This document shows, piece by piece, positions 1 through 5,968 of a DNA stretch of 6,362 nt (position 1 is its first letter; every line of letters starts with the position of its first letter). The DNA is from Alphaproteobacteria bacterium (GTDB lineage: Bacteria > Pseudomonadota > Alphaproteobacteria > Rhodobacterales > Rhodobacteraceae): assembly GCA_024279075.1 (NCBI GenBank), contig JAJRRX010000319.1:1-6362 (forward strand). Reading direction: 5' to 3'. Below the pieces are notes generated by a model. The model had not been told where the DNA came from. It ran no database searches and saw nothing but the letters and a program-made list of their open reading frames with translations. Made by a program: the position numbers and the translations under genes.

Positions 1-134
1 CTGGCCAAATGGTCGGCAAATCGCCCTACCTGCACGCGGTGCATATGGATGCAGGCCCAGAGCTGGCAGGGCAGATTGTAAACGCCAAAATCCTGCATTC
101 CGAGCGCAACACGCTGGCCGGAGAAATCACTTAG
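1..134 (+). CDS. miaB: MiaB, tRNA-2-methylthio-N6-dimethylallyladenosine synthase (C-terminal end only)
   Basis: Only the last 43 codons are visible. The reading frame begins at base 3 and ends in TAG at 132-134. The peptide carries the pattern GQMVGKSPYLHAV near its start and ends NTLAGEIT, which matches the C-terminal TRAM domain of MiaB, where the G-x-(L/M)-VGKSPYLHAVH and N-S/T-LAGE blocks are highly conserved. MiaB is a radical-SAM Fe-S methylthiotransferase that adds a 2-methylthio group to i6A37 of tRNAs reading UNN codons. The TRAM domain binds tRNA. The radical SAM and N-terminal cluster domains lie outside the window, so catalytic residues cannot be checked. In many alphaproteobacteria miaB is followed by phoH-ybeY. 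Here the next gene is on the opposite strand, so miaB ends its transcription unit. A related methylthiotransferase (RimO, MtaB) is possible but fits the tail less well. Confidence 0.88.
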   Translation, partial: GQMVGKSPYLHAVHMDAGPELAGQIVNAKILHSERNTLAGEIT

Positions 135-136
135 GC

Positions 137-158
137 TTGGCAGCTTCGCAGCCGCCAA
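137..158. terminator. Stem-loop between convergent miaB and manB
   Basis: TTGGCAGCT (137-145) pairs with AGCCGCCAA (150-158) around a TCGC loop. This gives a 9-bp stem with one A-C mismatch, filling nearly all of the 27-base gap between the miaB and manB stop codons. Only three T residues (160-162) follow on the + strand and there is no T tract on the - strand, so it is a weak canonical intrinsic terminator. Its position between two tail-to-tail genes suggests a shared bidirectional transcript end or 3'-end stabiliser. Confidence 0.5.
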
Positions 159-161
159 ATT

Positions 162-1526
162 TCACCCGCCTAGCAAGGCCCGCACCTCGGCCAGCTTTTG
201 GGCCACCAGCGCCGCATCGCCACGTGATTCAAGGTTCAGGCGCACCAAAGGCTCTGTGCCAGACGGGCGTAAGTTTAGCCGCCAATCGCCAAAATCGAGG
301 CTTAGCCCGTCCGCGTGAGAGATCTCAATCGCCGCCCCGCCCAGCGTGTCCTCCACCATTTTTAGCGCCACTGCAGGGTCCGCGATGGTGAAATTTTGCT
401 CGCCAGAGGTCGGGAAGCGCACCTGCCGTTCTGCCACCATTCCTCCCAGCTTTTTGCCCGAAGTCGACAGCAGTTCCGCGATCAACAGCCACGGGATCAT
501 GCCGCTATCGCAGCGCATAAAATCAGTAAAATAGTGGTGGGCAGACATCTCGCCGCCATAAATCGCCCCGCTTTCGCGCATTAGGGCCTTGATAAAAGAA
601 TGGCCAACACGCGATTGCAACGCCGTGCCACCGGCCTGCTCGACCAGCTCGATGGTATCCCAGATCAGGCGTGGGTCATGAATAATGGTGGCACCCGGAT
701 GGGCGCTAAGGGCCTGCTGGGCCAGCAACCCAACGATATAGTAGCCGTCGATAAACTGGCCTTGATCGTCAAAGAAAAAGCAGCGGTCAAAGTCGCCATC
801 CCAGGCCACACCAAAATCGGCCCCATGCGCGCGCACAGCCTCGGCGGTGCGGGGCTGGTTTTCCGGCAAAAGCGGGTTGGGGATGCCATTGGGGAAGCTC
901 GGGTCCGGCGTATGGTCCATTTCGATAAATGTCAGCGGCGCGCCGGCTTTGGCCAGCTGGGCTTTGATAACATCAAAGGTCGGCCCCGCTGTACCGTTGC
1001 CCGCATTGACTAAGATTTTCAGTGGCCGCAGCTTGGCGATATTAACAAAAGATATAACCCTGGCCGCATAAGCCGTCCGTGGGTTCACCTGTGCAACCTT
1101 GCCTGCCACATCCGCTTTTTCAAAGCCCCCCGCCTCTGCCCGCAGGCGCAAAGCTTCCATTTCGGTAAGTGGGTCCAGCGGGCGAGAGCCCGGCCCAACA
1201 ATCTTCATTCCATTATAATCAATCGGGTTATGCGAGGCGGTGACCTCAATTCCAAGGTCGGCCGCAAGGTGGGTGGTGGCGAAATAAACTTCCTCGGTGC
1301 CGCACATGCCAATATCCTGCACATCCACGCCGTGGTCAACAAAACCTGCGATCAACGCTTGTTTTAAAGCCTCGCTGGTTGGGCGGCTGTCGGCCCCGAG
1401 CACCACGGTTTTGGGCCCGCGAATATCAGCGATTGCCGCAGCAATCGCATAGGCGATGTCCTCGTTCAGCTCCTCGCCTAATTTGCCGCGAATATCGTAA
1501 GATTTAAAACAGGTGAGGGTGTGCAT
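162..1526 (-). CDS. manB: Phosphomannomutase ManB/CpsG
   Basis: This 454-aa alpha-D-phosphohexomutase interconverts mannose-6-phosphate and mannose-1-phosphate in the cytoplasm, feeding GDP-mannose for surface polysaccharides; some relatives also use glucose phosphates. The hallmark motifs of the family are present: the phosphoserine loop TASHNP with Ser98, the metal loop DGDFDR (243-248), the sugar-specificity loop GGEMSAHHYF (324-333), and the phosphate-binding loop RPSGTEP (420-426). The N-terminal LTCFKSYDIRGKLGEELNED block and the length are very close to enterobacterial CpsG/ManB (456 aa), which favours phosphomannomutase over a glucosamine mutase (GlmM). The frame stays open upstream to an ATG at 1631, but I chose the ATG at 1524-1526: it has a Shine-Dalgarno AAAGG six bases upstream, and the protein family begins there. 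It lies downstream of pyrF on the same strand (115-base gap, with a possible promoter of its own) and converges on miaB. No manC or polysaccharide genes are visible nearby. Confidence 0.93.
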   Translation of the reverse strand: MHTLTCFKSYDIRGKLGEELNEDIAYAIAAAIADIRGPKTVVLGADSRPTSEALKQALIAGFVDHGVDVQDIGMCGTEEVYFATTHLAADLGIEVTASHNPIDYNGMKIVGPGSRPLDPLTEMEALRLRAEAGGFEKADVAGKVAQVNPRTAYAARVISFVNIAKLRPLKILVNAGNGTAGPTFDVIKAQLAKAGAPLTFIEMDHTPDPSFPNGIPNPLLPENQPRTAEAVRAHGADFGVAWDGDFDRCFFFDDQGQFIDGYYIVGLLAQQALSAHPGATIIHDPRLIWDTIELVEQAGGTALQSRVGHSFIKALMRESGAIYGGEMSAHHYFTDFMRCDSGMIPWLLIAELLSTSGKKLGGMVAERQVRFPTSGEQNFTIADPAVALKMVEDTLGGAAIEISHADGLSLDFGDWRLNLRPSGTEPLVRLNLESRGDAALVAQKLAEVRALLGG

Positions 1527-1532
1527 AATAGG

Positions 1533-1537
1533 CCTTT
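1533..1537 (-). promoter_or_regulatory. Ribosome binding site that sets the manB start
   Basis: On the minus strand AAAGG lies six bases upstream of the ATG at 1526. It supports this start rather than the in-frame ATG 35 codons further upstream (1631), whose N-terminal extension has no family similarity. Confidence 0.6.
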
Positions 1538-1561
1538 CATCAGCAATACCCCCCAATAACG

Positions 1562-1590
1562 AGTATACCGCGTGTGGGCAAACCTTTAAA
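1562..1590 (-). promoter_or_regulatory. Possible sigma-70-type promoter of manB
   Basis: On the minus strand TATACT (1562-1567) is a five-of-six match to the -10 consensus. At 17-bp spacing it is preceded by TTTAAA (1585-1590), a poor -35. A start near 1555 would give a leader of about 30 bases before the manB ATG. The 115-base gap after pyrF leaves room for a separate promoter, but read-through from pyrF is equally possible. Confidence 0.3.
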
Positions 1591-1641
1591 GCGGTTCTGG
1601 TTGAAATACCCTCAACTCGCCGCGCCGCCATGGCGCCAATG

Positions 1642-2364
1642 CTAGTGAAAACGGCTATTTATCCCGTCTGCCTTGCCCATATCCGCAATGATCCGCCGCG
1701 CAGCGATTTTTGGGGCAGGTGCCTGCCAGATCGGGCGGCCCACGACAAGATAATCCGCCCCTTCCGCCAGTGCTTGCGCGGGCGTGGCAATGCGCTTTTG
1801 GTCGCCCGCTTCCCCGTCGCTCATGCGCACCCCAGGGGTCACAATAAGCCTGCCTTTAGCTTCGGGCAGGGCGCGGATCAGGCCGGCTTCTTGTGGCGAG
1901 GCGATCACGCCGTCAGCGCCTGCAAGGAAGGCCAAGCGGGCGCGCTCGATCACCAGCTCATGCACCGCGCCTGACTTTATCAAACACTCATCAAGGTCGC
2001 TGCGTTCCATTGCTGTCAGAATGGTCACGGCAAGAATTTTGGTTTCACTTTCCCCACGCCCCGCCACAGCGGCGCGCACCACATGCGGGTCGCCATGCAC
2101 GGTCAGGAAATCAAGGTTATATTGCGCCAACCCGCGCGTGGCTTTTTCAACGGTTGCGGGGATATCAAACAGCTTCATATCAAGGAAAATGCGCTTGCCC
2201 ATCTCCTTAAGCTCAATCGCGAGGGCCAGCCCGCCGCCTGTCAGCATGCCAAGGCCGATTTTGTAAAAGCTCACCGTGTCACCAAGGGCATCGGCCAAGG
2301 CGAGGCCTTCCAGCGCATTGGGGACATCAAGGGCGACGATTAGGCGGGGGTCGGCTTTTGGCAT
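1642..2364 (-). CDS. pyrF: Orotidine 5'-phosphate decarboxylase
   Basis: This 240-aa cytoplasmic enzyme decarboxylates OMP to UMP, the last step of de novo pyrimidine synthesis. It shows the class I bacterial pattern: ALDV with Asp13, KIGL with Lys35, the catalytic DMKLFDIP block (62-69, Asp62/Lys64/Asp67), the TPG loop at 176-178 followed by a conserved Arg180, and the phosphate-binding VVGRPI near 207-212. These match the Asp-Lys-Asp-Lys-Asp set known from E. coli PyrF, so it should be active. The frame is open 35 codons further upstream to 2469, but the start at 2364 (MPKADPRLIVALDV) fits the family. It has a GGAG Shine-Dalgarno six bases upstream, and the extension would cover the promoter region. 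It is divergent from clpB and is followed by manB. The C-terminal tail after RRIIADMGKAD is poorly conserved, ending at TAG 1642-1644. Confidence 0.96.
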   Translation of the reverse strand: MPKADPRLIVALDVPNALEGLALADALGDTVSFYKIGLGMLTGGGLALAIELKEMGKRIFLDMKLFDIPATVEKATRGLAQYNLDFLTVHGDPHVVRAAVAGRGESETKILAVTILTAMERSDLDECLIKSGAVHELVIERARLAFLAGADGVIASPQEAGLIRALPEAKGRLIVTPGVRMSDGEAGDQKRIATPAQALAEGADYLVVGRPIWQAPAPKIAARRIIADMGKADGINSRFH

Positions 2365-2370
2365 TTTTGG

Positions 2371-2374
2371 CTCC
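2371..2374 (-). promoter_or_regulatory. Ribosome binding site that sets the pyrF start
   Basis: GGAG on the minus strand lies six bases upstream of the ATG at 2364. It chooses this start over the longer open frame reaching 2469. Confidence 0.6.
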
Positions 2375-2393
2375 AAAAATTGGTTGGTCAGGG

Positions 2394-2422
2394 TTGCAAG
2401 GGCTATGTGCATTTCCCATCTA
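2394..2422 (+). promoter_or_regulatory. RpoH (sigma-32) heat-shock promoter of clpB
   Basis: TTGCAA (2394-2399) and CCCATCTA (2415-2422) are separated by 15 bases. The -10 matches the sigma-32 consensus CCCATNTA completely. The -35 departs from the TTGAA core by a C after TTG. Transcription would start near 2429 and leave a leader of about 90 bases before the clpB ATG. RpoH control of clpB is well established in proteobacteria. The element overlaps the proposed pyrF promoter on the other strand. Confidence 0.65.
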
Positions 2423-2430
2423 TGAGTCAA
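2402..2430 (-). promoter_or_regulatory. Probable housekeeping promoter of pyrF
   Basis: On the minus strand TTGACT (2425-2430) is a five-of-six -35 match. It is spaced 17 bp from CATAGC (2402-2407), a weak -10 of a kind tolerated in GC-rich alphaproteobacteria. The start would be near 2395, about 30 bases before the pyrF ATG. The footprint almost coincides with that of the clpB heat-shock promoter. Confidence 0.4.
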
Positions 2431-2432
2431 GG

Positions 2433-2468
2433 GGCCATGCCAGTTGGGTGGCCTGAAACCAAAGGCCA
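2433..2468 (+). other. Alternative inverted repeats in the clpB leader
   Basis: TGGCCT at 2449-2454 pairs perfectly with AGGCCA at 2463-2468 across an eight-base loop. The TGGCC part of the same segment can instead pair with GGCCA at 2433-2437 across an 11-base loop. The two hairpins exclude one another and both would lie in the clpB 5' leader if the proposed start near 2429 is right. No segment clearly pairs with the ribosome binding site at 2507-2513, so a role in translation is not shown. Confidence 0.35.
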
Positions 2469-2519
2469 TTAGGGCGTGCCATATGGGCGCTGAAAAATGG
2501 ATGCTTAAAGGAGAATGAT

Positions 2520-5105
2520 ATGAATTTTGAAAAATTCACCGAGCGCTCGAAGGGCTTTGTGCAGGCCGCGCAGACGATTGCACAACGCGAAGACCACCAG
2601 CGGTTTTTGCCTGAGCACCTGCTCAAGGCGTTGCTGGATGATGACCAAGGCATGGCGGGGAACCTGATTAAGTCAGCGGGTGGTGATCCTCGGATAGCCG
2701 TTGCGGCGATGGAAACCGCGCTGGGAAAGCTGCCAAAAGTCGAGGGCGACGGGCAGCTTTATATGGATGGGCAAACCAGCAAGGTGTTGGGCGAGGCCGA
2801 GAAGATTGCTGAAAAAGCGGGCGATAGTTTTGTAGCTGTCGAGCGGTTGCTGACCGCGCTGGCGATTGTGAAATCCAAGGCCGCCGATGCGTTGAAAGAC
2901 GCAGGTGTTAATGCGCAATCGCTGAACGCGGCGATCAATAAAATACGGGGCGGGCGCACAGCGGATAGCGCCAGTGCCGAGGATACGTATGAGTCACTGA
3001 AGAAATTTGCACGTGACCTGACGGAAGCAGCGCGGGAAGGAAAGATTGACCCGATCATTGGCCGTGATGAAGAAATCCGCCGCACCATGCAGGTGCTAAC
3101 ACGGCGCACCAAGAATAACCCTGTGCTTATCGGCGAGCCGGGCGTGGGTAAAACCGCGATTGCCGAGGGGCTGGCCTTGCGGATTGTGAATGGTGACGTG
3201 CCGGATTCGATTGCCGGAAAAACCCTGATGTCGCTCGATATGGGGGCGCTGATTGCGGGGGCAAAATATCGTGGTGAATTTGAGGAACGCTTGAAAGCAG
3301 TGCTTAAAGAGGTGACCGATGCCGATGGCGATATCATCTTGTTTATTGATGAACTGCACACGCTTGTGGGGGCGGGCAAGGGCGATGGCGCGATGGATGC
3401 CAGCAACCTGCTAAAGCCTGCTTTGGCGCGGGGCGACCTACACTGTGTAGGGGCCACGACGCTGGATGAGTATCGCAAATATATCGAAAAAGACCCTGCC
3501 TTGGCGCGGCGTTTCCAGCCGGTGCTGATCGAGGAGCCAACGGTGGAGGACACTGTTAGCATCCTGCGTGGCATCAAGGAAAAGTATGAGCTGCACCACG
3601 GGATTCGCATAAGTGACGGGGCCTTGGTGGCGGCAGCGCAGCTTTCGGACCGGTATATTACGGACAGGTTTTTGCCCGACAAGGCGATTGACCTGATGGA
3701 TGAAGCGGCCAGCCGGTTGCGGATGGAAGCCGATAGTAAGCCTGAAGAACTGGACGCGATTGACCGCGAGATCTTGCAGAAAAAGATCGAGGCGGAGGCG
3801 CTGAAGAAGGAAAAGGATCAGGCATCCAAAGATCGGCTTGAGAAGCTGGAACGGGATTTGGCGCGCTTGCAAGAGGAGTCGGATGAGCTGACGGCCCGCT
3901 GGCAGGCAGAGCGCGATAAGTTGGCAGGGGCGCGTGACATTAAGGAAGCGCTGGAGCAGGCGCGGGCGCGGCTGGACCAAGCCAAGCGGGAGGGTGACCT
4001 TGCCAAGGCTGGCGAGCTTTCTTACGGAGTTATCCCCAAGCTGGAGGCCGAGCTGGCCGAAGCCGAGGAAGCCGAAGAGCGTGACGTGATGGTAGAAGAG
4101 GCCGTGACGGCTGAGCATGTGGCGGGCGTCGTGGCGCGCTGGACGGGCATTCCGGTGGACAAAATGCTGGAAGGCGAGCGCGATAAGCTGCTGCGCATGG
4201 AAGCGGAGCTTGGCAAGCGGGTGATCGGCCAAGAACAGGCCGTGCGTGCCGTGGCCAATGCGGTGCGCCGCTCGCGGGCCGGGCTTTCGGACCCTAATCG
4301 GCCACAGGGCAGCTTTCTGTTCCTCGGGCCAACCGGCGTCGGGAAAACCGAGCTGACCAAAGCGCTGGCGGAGTTCTTGTTTGATGACGACCAAGCGATG
4401 GTGCGGATTGATATGTCGGAGTTTATGGAGAAGCACTCTGTAGCGCGGCTTATCGGGGCGCCTCCGGGCTATGTGGGCTATGATGAGGGCGGGGTGCTGA
4501 CGGAAGCCGTGCGCCGGAAGCCTTATCAGGTGATCTTGTTTGACGAGGTCGAAAAGGCACACCCGGATGTGTTTAACGTGCTGTTGCAAGTGCTCGATGA
4601 TGGCCGCTTGACCGACGGGCAGGGCAGGGTGGTGGATTTCAAGCATAGCTTGATTATCCTGACCAGCAACCTTGGCTCACAGGCGCTTTCTACCTTGGAA
4701 GACGGGGCGAATGTCGAGGAGGCCAAGGCCGAAGTGATGGACGCGGTGCGCGGGCATTTCCGGCCTGAGTTCCTGAACCGCCTCGACGAGATCGTGATCT
4801 TTGATCGCTTGAGCCGTGATGATATGAGCGGAATCGTTGATATCCAGATCGGGATTTTGCAGCGCAGACTTGAAGGGCGTAAAATCACGCTAGACTTTGA
4901 CGATGCCGCCCGCAAATGGCTAGGCGATGAAGGCTATGATCCAGTGTATGGCGCGCGGCCTTTGAAGCGGGTGATCCAGCGCAGCTTGCAGAACCAACTG
5001 GCAGAACTGCTGCTGAGTGGGGATGTGATGGATGGGGCAACCTTGCCGGTCTCGGCCGATAGCTCTGGCCTGCTGGTTGGCACCTCTCCGGCGGTGGTGC
5101 ACTAA
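2520..5105 (+). CDS. clpB: ATP-dependent chaperone/disaggregase ClpB
   Basis: This 861-aa AAA+ protein (E. coli ClpB has 857) forms hexamers that thread aggregated proteins through a central pore, working with DnaK/DnaJ/GrpE. Domain order: Clp-N repeats about 1-145; first AAA+ module with Walker A GEPGVGKT (205-212), pore loop KYRG (249-252), Walker B ILFIDE (273-278) and Arg fingers 330-331; M-domain coiled coil about 400-525, rich in Glu/Lys/Arg; second AAA+ module with Walker A GPTGVGKT (603-610), pore loop GYVG (650-653), Walker B LFDE (673-676), Arg finger Arg754 and sensor-2 GAR (811-813). Every key residue is intact. The M-domain separates it from ClpA/ClpC, and there is no ClpP-binding IGF loop. 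The start ATG has a strong AAAGGAG (2507-2513) six bases upstream. A sigma-32-type promoter lies about 100-125 bases before the start. Codons 126-189 contain no ATG, GTG or TTG, so the N-terminally short isoform made in E. coli from an internal start is not expected. Confidence 0.98.
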   Translation: MNFEKFTERSKGFVQAAQTIAQREDHQRFLPEHLLKALLDDDQGMAGNLIKSAGGDPRIAVAAMETALGKLPKVEGDGQLYMDGQTSKVLGEAEKIAEKAGDSFVAVERLLTALAIVKSKAADALKDAGVNAQSLNAAINKIRGGRTADSASAEDTYESLKKFARDLTEAAREGKIDPIIGRDEEIRRTMQVLTRRTKNNPVLIGEPGVGKTAIAEGLALRIVNGDVPDSIAGKTLMSLDMGALIAGAKYRGEFEERLKAVLKEVTDADGDIILFIDELHTLVGAGKGDGAMDASNLLKPALARGDLHCVGATTLDEYRKYIEKDPALARRFQPVLIEEPTVEDTVSILRGIKEKYELHHGIRISDGALVAAAQLSDRYITDRFLPDKAIDLMDEAASRLRMEADSKPEELDAIDREILQKKIEAEALKKEKDQASKDRLEKLERDLARLQEESDELTARWQAERDKLAGARDIKEALEQARARLDQAKREGDLAKAGELSYGVIPKLEAELAEAEEAEERDVMVEEAVTAEHVAGVVARWTGIPVDKMLEGERDKLLRMEAELGKRVIGQEQAVRAVANAVRRSRAGLSDPNRPQGSFLFLGPTGVGKTELTKALAEFLFDDDQAMVRIDMSEFMEKHSVARLIGAPPGYVGYDEGGVLTEAVRRKPYQVILFDEVEKAHPDVFNVLLQVLDDGRLTDGQGRVVDFKHSLIILTSNLGSQALSTLEDGANVEEAKAEVMDAVRGHFRPEFLNRLDEIVIFDRLSRDDMSGIVDIQIGILQRRLEGRKITLDFDDAARKWLGDEGYDPVYGARPLKRVIQRSLQNQLAELLLSGDVMDGATLPVSADSSGLLVGTSPAVVH

Positions 5106-5110
5106 ACGAG

Positions 5111-5136
5111 GGTCCTTTGGCTAACGCCAAAGGACC
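5111..5136 (+). terminator. Perfect hairpin after clpB
   Basis: GGTCCTTTGGC (5111-5121) and GCCAAAGGACC (5126-5136) form an uninterrupted 11-bp stem with a TAAC loop, starting six bases after the clpB stop. No T tract follows, so it may act as a 3'-end stabiliser or with Rho rather than as a textbook intrinsic terminator. It is also the left part of the palindromic stretch described at 5111-5221. Confidence 0.6.
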
Positions 5137-5221
5137 ACGCCTCGCCTGCGGCTCGGCGGGCGGCGCGGGCAGAATTGTGGGTGTTGCGAGGGCGGGATAC
5201 GCGCCGCGCGGCACCCTTTTT
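5111..5221. repeat. Compound GC-rich palindromic element, candidate interspersed repeat
   Basis: After the perfect hairpin, a second imperfect palindrome (CGCCTCGCC near 5138-5146 against GGCGGGCG near 5155-5162) follows. The self-complementary 10-mer GCCGCGCGGC then precedes a run of five T residues ending at 5221. The stretch has no coding features: the open frames through it have no start/RBS support and a low-complexity Pro/Ala/Arg composition. The dense palindromes directly behind a gene resemble REP-like intergenic repeats, and I weakly recall similar sequence from other Rhodobacteraceae. A copy count cannot be made from one window. The final GC hairpin plus T5 could itself be a terminator. 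Confidence 0.4.
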
Positions 5222-5297
5222 GCTTGTGGCAACGGGGGAATGGGGGCAAGATGCAGGATGGAATTTAGGACCTTTGTGATGGTCGGAGCCTGAGCGT

Positions 5298-5411
5298 ATG
5301 TTGTGGTGGTTGACACGGTTTTTGATGCGCTGGAGCATTCGGCTGGCGATTTTGCTTTGGCCGGTGACGTTGGTGGTCGGGGCTTATGTTTATGTAGTGT
5401 ATGTGCGGTGA
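5298..5411 (+). CDS. Hypothetical 37-aa single-span membrane miniprotein
   Basis: ATG at 5298 opens 37 codons ending in TGA at 5409-5411. The translation begins MLWWLTRFLMRW and ends GAYVYVVYVR. GGAG at 5285-5288 lies nine bases before the ATG, and an in-frame TGA at 5277-5279 excludes a longer product. The peptide has four Trp, no acidic residue, three Arg in its first 15 residues, and an uninterrupted hydrophobic segment from about residue 16 to 36. This is the pattern of an inner-membrane protein with a cytoplasmic, positively charged N-terminus and one span. I do not recognise a family. It lies on the same strand as the DUF962 gene, 83 bases upstream, within the 389-base stretch after clpB that otherwise holds only palindromes. 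No clear promoter is seen. It could be a chance ORF, but the RBS and the strongly membrane-like composition argue for a real gene. Confidence 0.5.
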   Translation: MLWWLTRFLMRWSIRLAILLWPVTLVVGAYVYVVYVR

Positions 5412-5414
5412 AGT

Positions 5415-5441
5415 GGTGCGTCGAGGATCACGCGCCCTACG
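5415..5441. repeat. 27-base palindromic unit, copy A
   Basis: GGTGCGT (5415-5421) pairs with ACGCGCC (5430-5436) through seven pairs, one of them G-T, around an eight-base loop, and CTACG follows. It shares its GGTGCGT start, CCTACG end and exact length with the unit at 6008-6034. It begins four bases after the 37-codon ORF ends and could serve as its 3' hairpin. Confidence 0.4.
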
Positions 5442-5442
5442 C

Positions 5443-5472
5443 TTGCTAAACGAGCAGGCCTCTGCTTATCGT
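5443..5472 (+). promoter_or_regulatory. Possible promoter of the DUF962 gene
   Basis: TTGCTA (5443-5448) and TATCGT (5467-5472) each match four of six consensus positions with 18-bp spacing. Transcription would start near 5479, leaving a leader of only about 16 bases. The spacer contains small inverted repeats (AGCAG at 5453-5457 against CTGCT at 5462-5466). The evidence is weak. Confidence 0.25.
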
Positions 5473-5494
5473 TACTCTGAAATGGGGAGCAAAC

Positions 5495-5959
5495 ATGACA
5501 CGCAAGATAGATGCGCTTTTAGCGGAATATGGCGAGAGCCATCAGAACCCGACCAATAAGCTGGTGCATTGGCTTTGTGTGCCGGTGATTTTCTGGACGA
5601 TTGTAGCGCTGTTATGGTCGTTACCCGTGCCTTCCGCCATGGCGGGCATCTCGTTTCTCAACTGGGCGACGGTGGCGCTGGGGGTGGCGACGCTCTATTA
5701 CCTTGCGCTCTCATGGCGCTTGGCGGTGGGGGTTATCCTTTATTGCGGGCTCTGCATTTGGCTGATCACGCGTTACGCTGGCCCGTGGCCGCTTTGGCAA
5801 TTTGCCGTGGCGCTGTTTGTGCTGGCGTGGGTTGGGCAATTCTGGGGGCACAAGGTGGAGGGTAAAAAGCCGAGCTTCTTTAAGGATGTGCAGTTTTTGC
5901 TGATCGGGCCGGCGTGGCTGATCAGCTTTGTGTATAAGCGGCTTGGGGTGGCGTATTGA
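5495..5959 (+). CDS. DUF962/Mpo1-like integral membrane protein
   Basis: This 154-aa protein has the DUF962 (YGL010w/Mpo1-like) signature: an N-terminal helix leading into HQNPTNKLVHWLCVP (residues 16-30), and a C-terminal QFWGHKVEGKKPS block (115-127). Between and after these are four to five hydrophobic segments, roughly 26-46, 54-72, 76-92, 99-114 and perhaps 132-147. In yeast, Mpo1 is an Fe(II)-dependent dioxygenase that alpha-oxidises 2-hydroxy fatty acids made from phytosphingosine. The conserved histidines here (His16, His25, His119) and Glu122 are plausible iron or active-site residues by analogy. The substrate of bacterial members is not established, so calling it a hydroxy-fatty-acid oxygenase is inference. 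GGAG at 5486-5489, five bases upstream, supports the start. It stands alone: the 37-codon ORF precedes it on the same strand and the DUF302-like gene converges on it. Length is normal for small bacterial members. Confidence 0.85.
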   Translation: MTRKIDALLAEYGESHQNPTNKLVHWLCVPVIFWTIVALLWSLPVPSAMAGISFLNWATVALGVATLYYLALSWRLAVGVILYCGLCIWLITRYAGPWPLWQFAVALFVLAWVGQFWGHKVEGKKPSFFKDVQFLLIGPAWLISFVYKRLGVAY

Positions 5960-5968
5960 GGGGGTGGT

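Noticed and set aside
1527..1631. N-terminal extension of manB from the upstream ATG at 1631
   Set aside because: The added 35 residues do not resemble the family, and the ATG at 1526 has its own ribosome binding site.
1626..1638. Overlapping palindromes CGCCATGGCG and TGGCGCCA just after the pyrF stop
   Set aside because: They are short, leave no loop for a stable hairpin and have no T tract. This is likely chance in GC-rich DNA.
2365..2469. N-terminal extension of pyrF to 2469
   Set aside because: It would run through the divergent promoter region, and the family start with a GGAG site is at 2364.
2429..2519. ROSE- or fourU-type RNA thermometer in the clpB leader
   Set aside because: I found no leader segment complementary to the AAAGGAG site at 2507-2513, and no UUUU opposite it.
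2365..2519. CIRCE (HrcA) operator upstream of clpB
   Set aside because: No TTAGCACTC/GAGTGCTAA inverted repeat is present; the heat-shock signal here is RpoH-type.
2759..3682. A 307-codon Ser/Ala/Arg-rich open frame antisense to clpB
   Set aside because: It is a low-complexity shadow of the sense coding frame, with no motif.
3438..4646. A 402-codon open frame antisense to clpB
   Set aside because: It lies wholly opposite an intact, motif-complete clpB. Its Arg/Leu/His/Gln-rich composition is what the complementary strand of a GC-rich gene gives, and it has no recognisable domain.
5234..5246. Two G5 runs as a possible G-quadruplex
   Set aside because: There are only two long G runs close together; four are needed for an intramolecular quadruplex.
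4885..5338. Minus-strand open frames across the clpB end and the following intergenic region
   Set aside because: They are Pro/Ala/Arg-rich, pass through the palindromic element, and lack a start signal or known domain. They are common spurious calls over GC-rich repeats.
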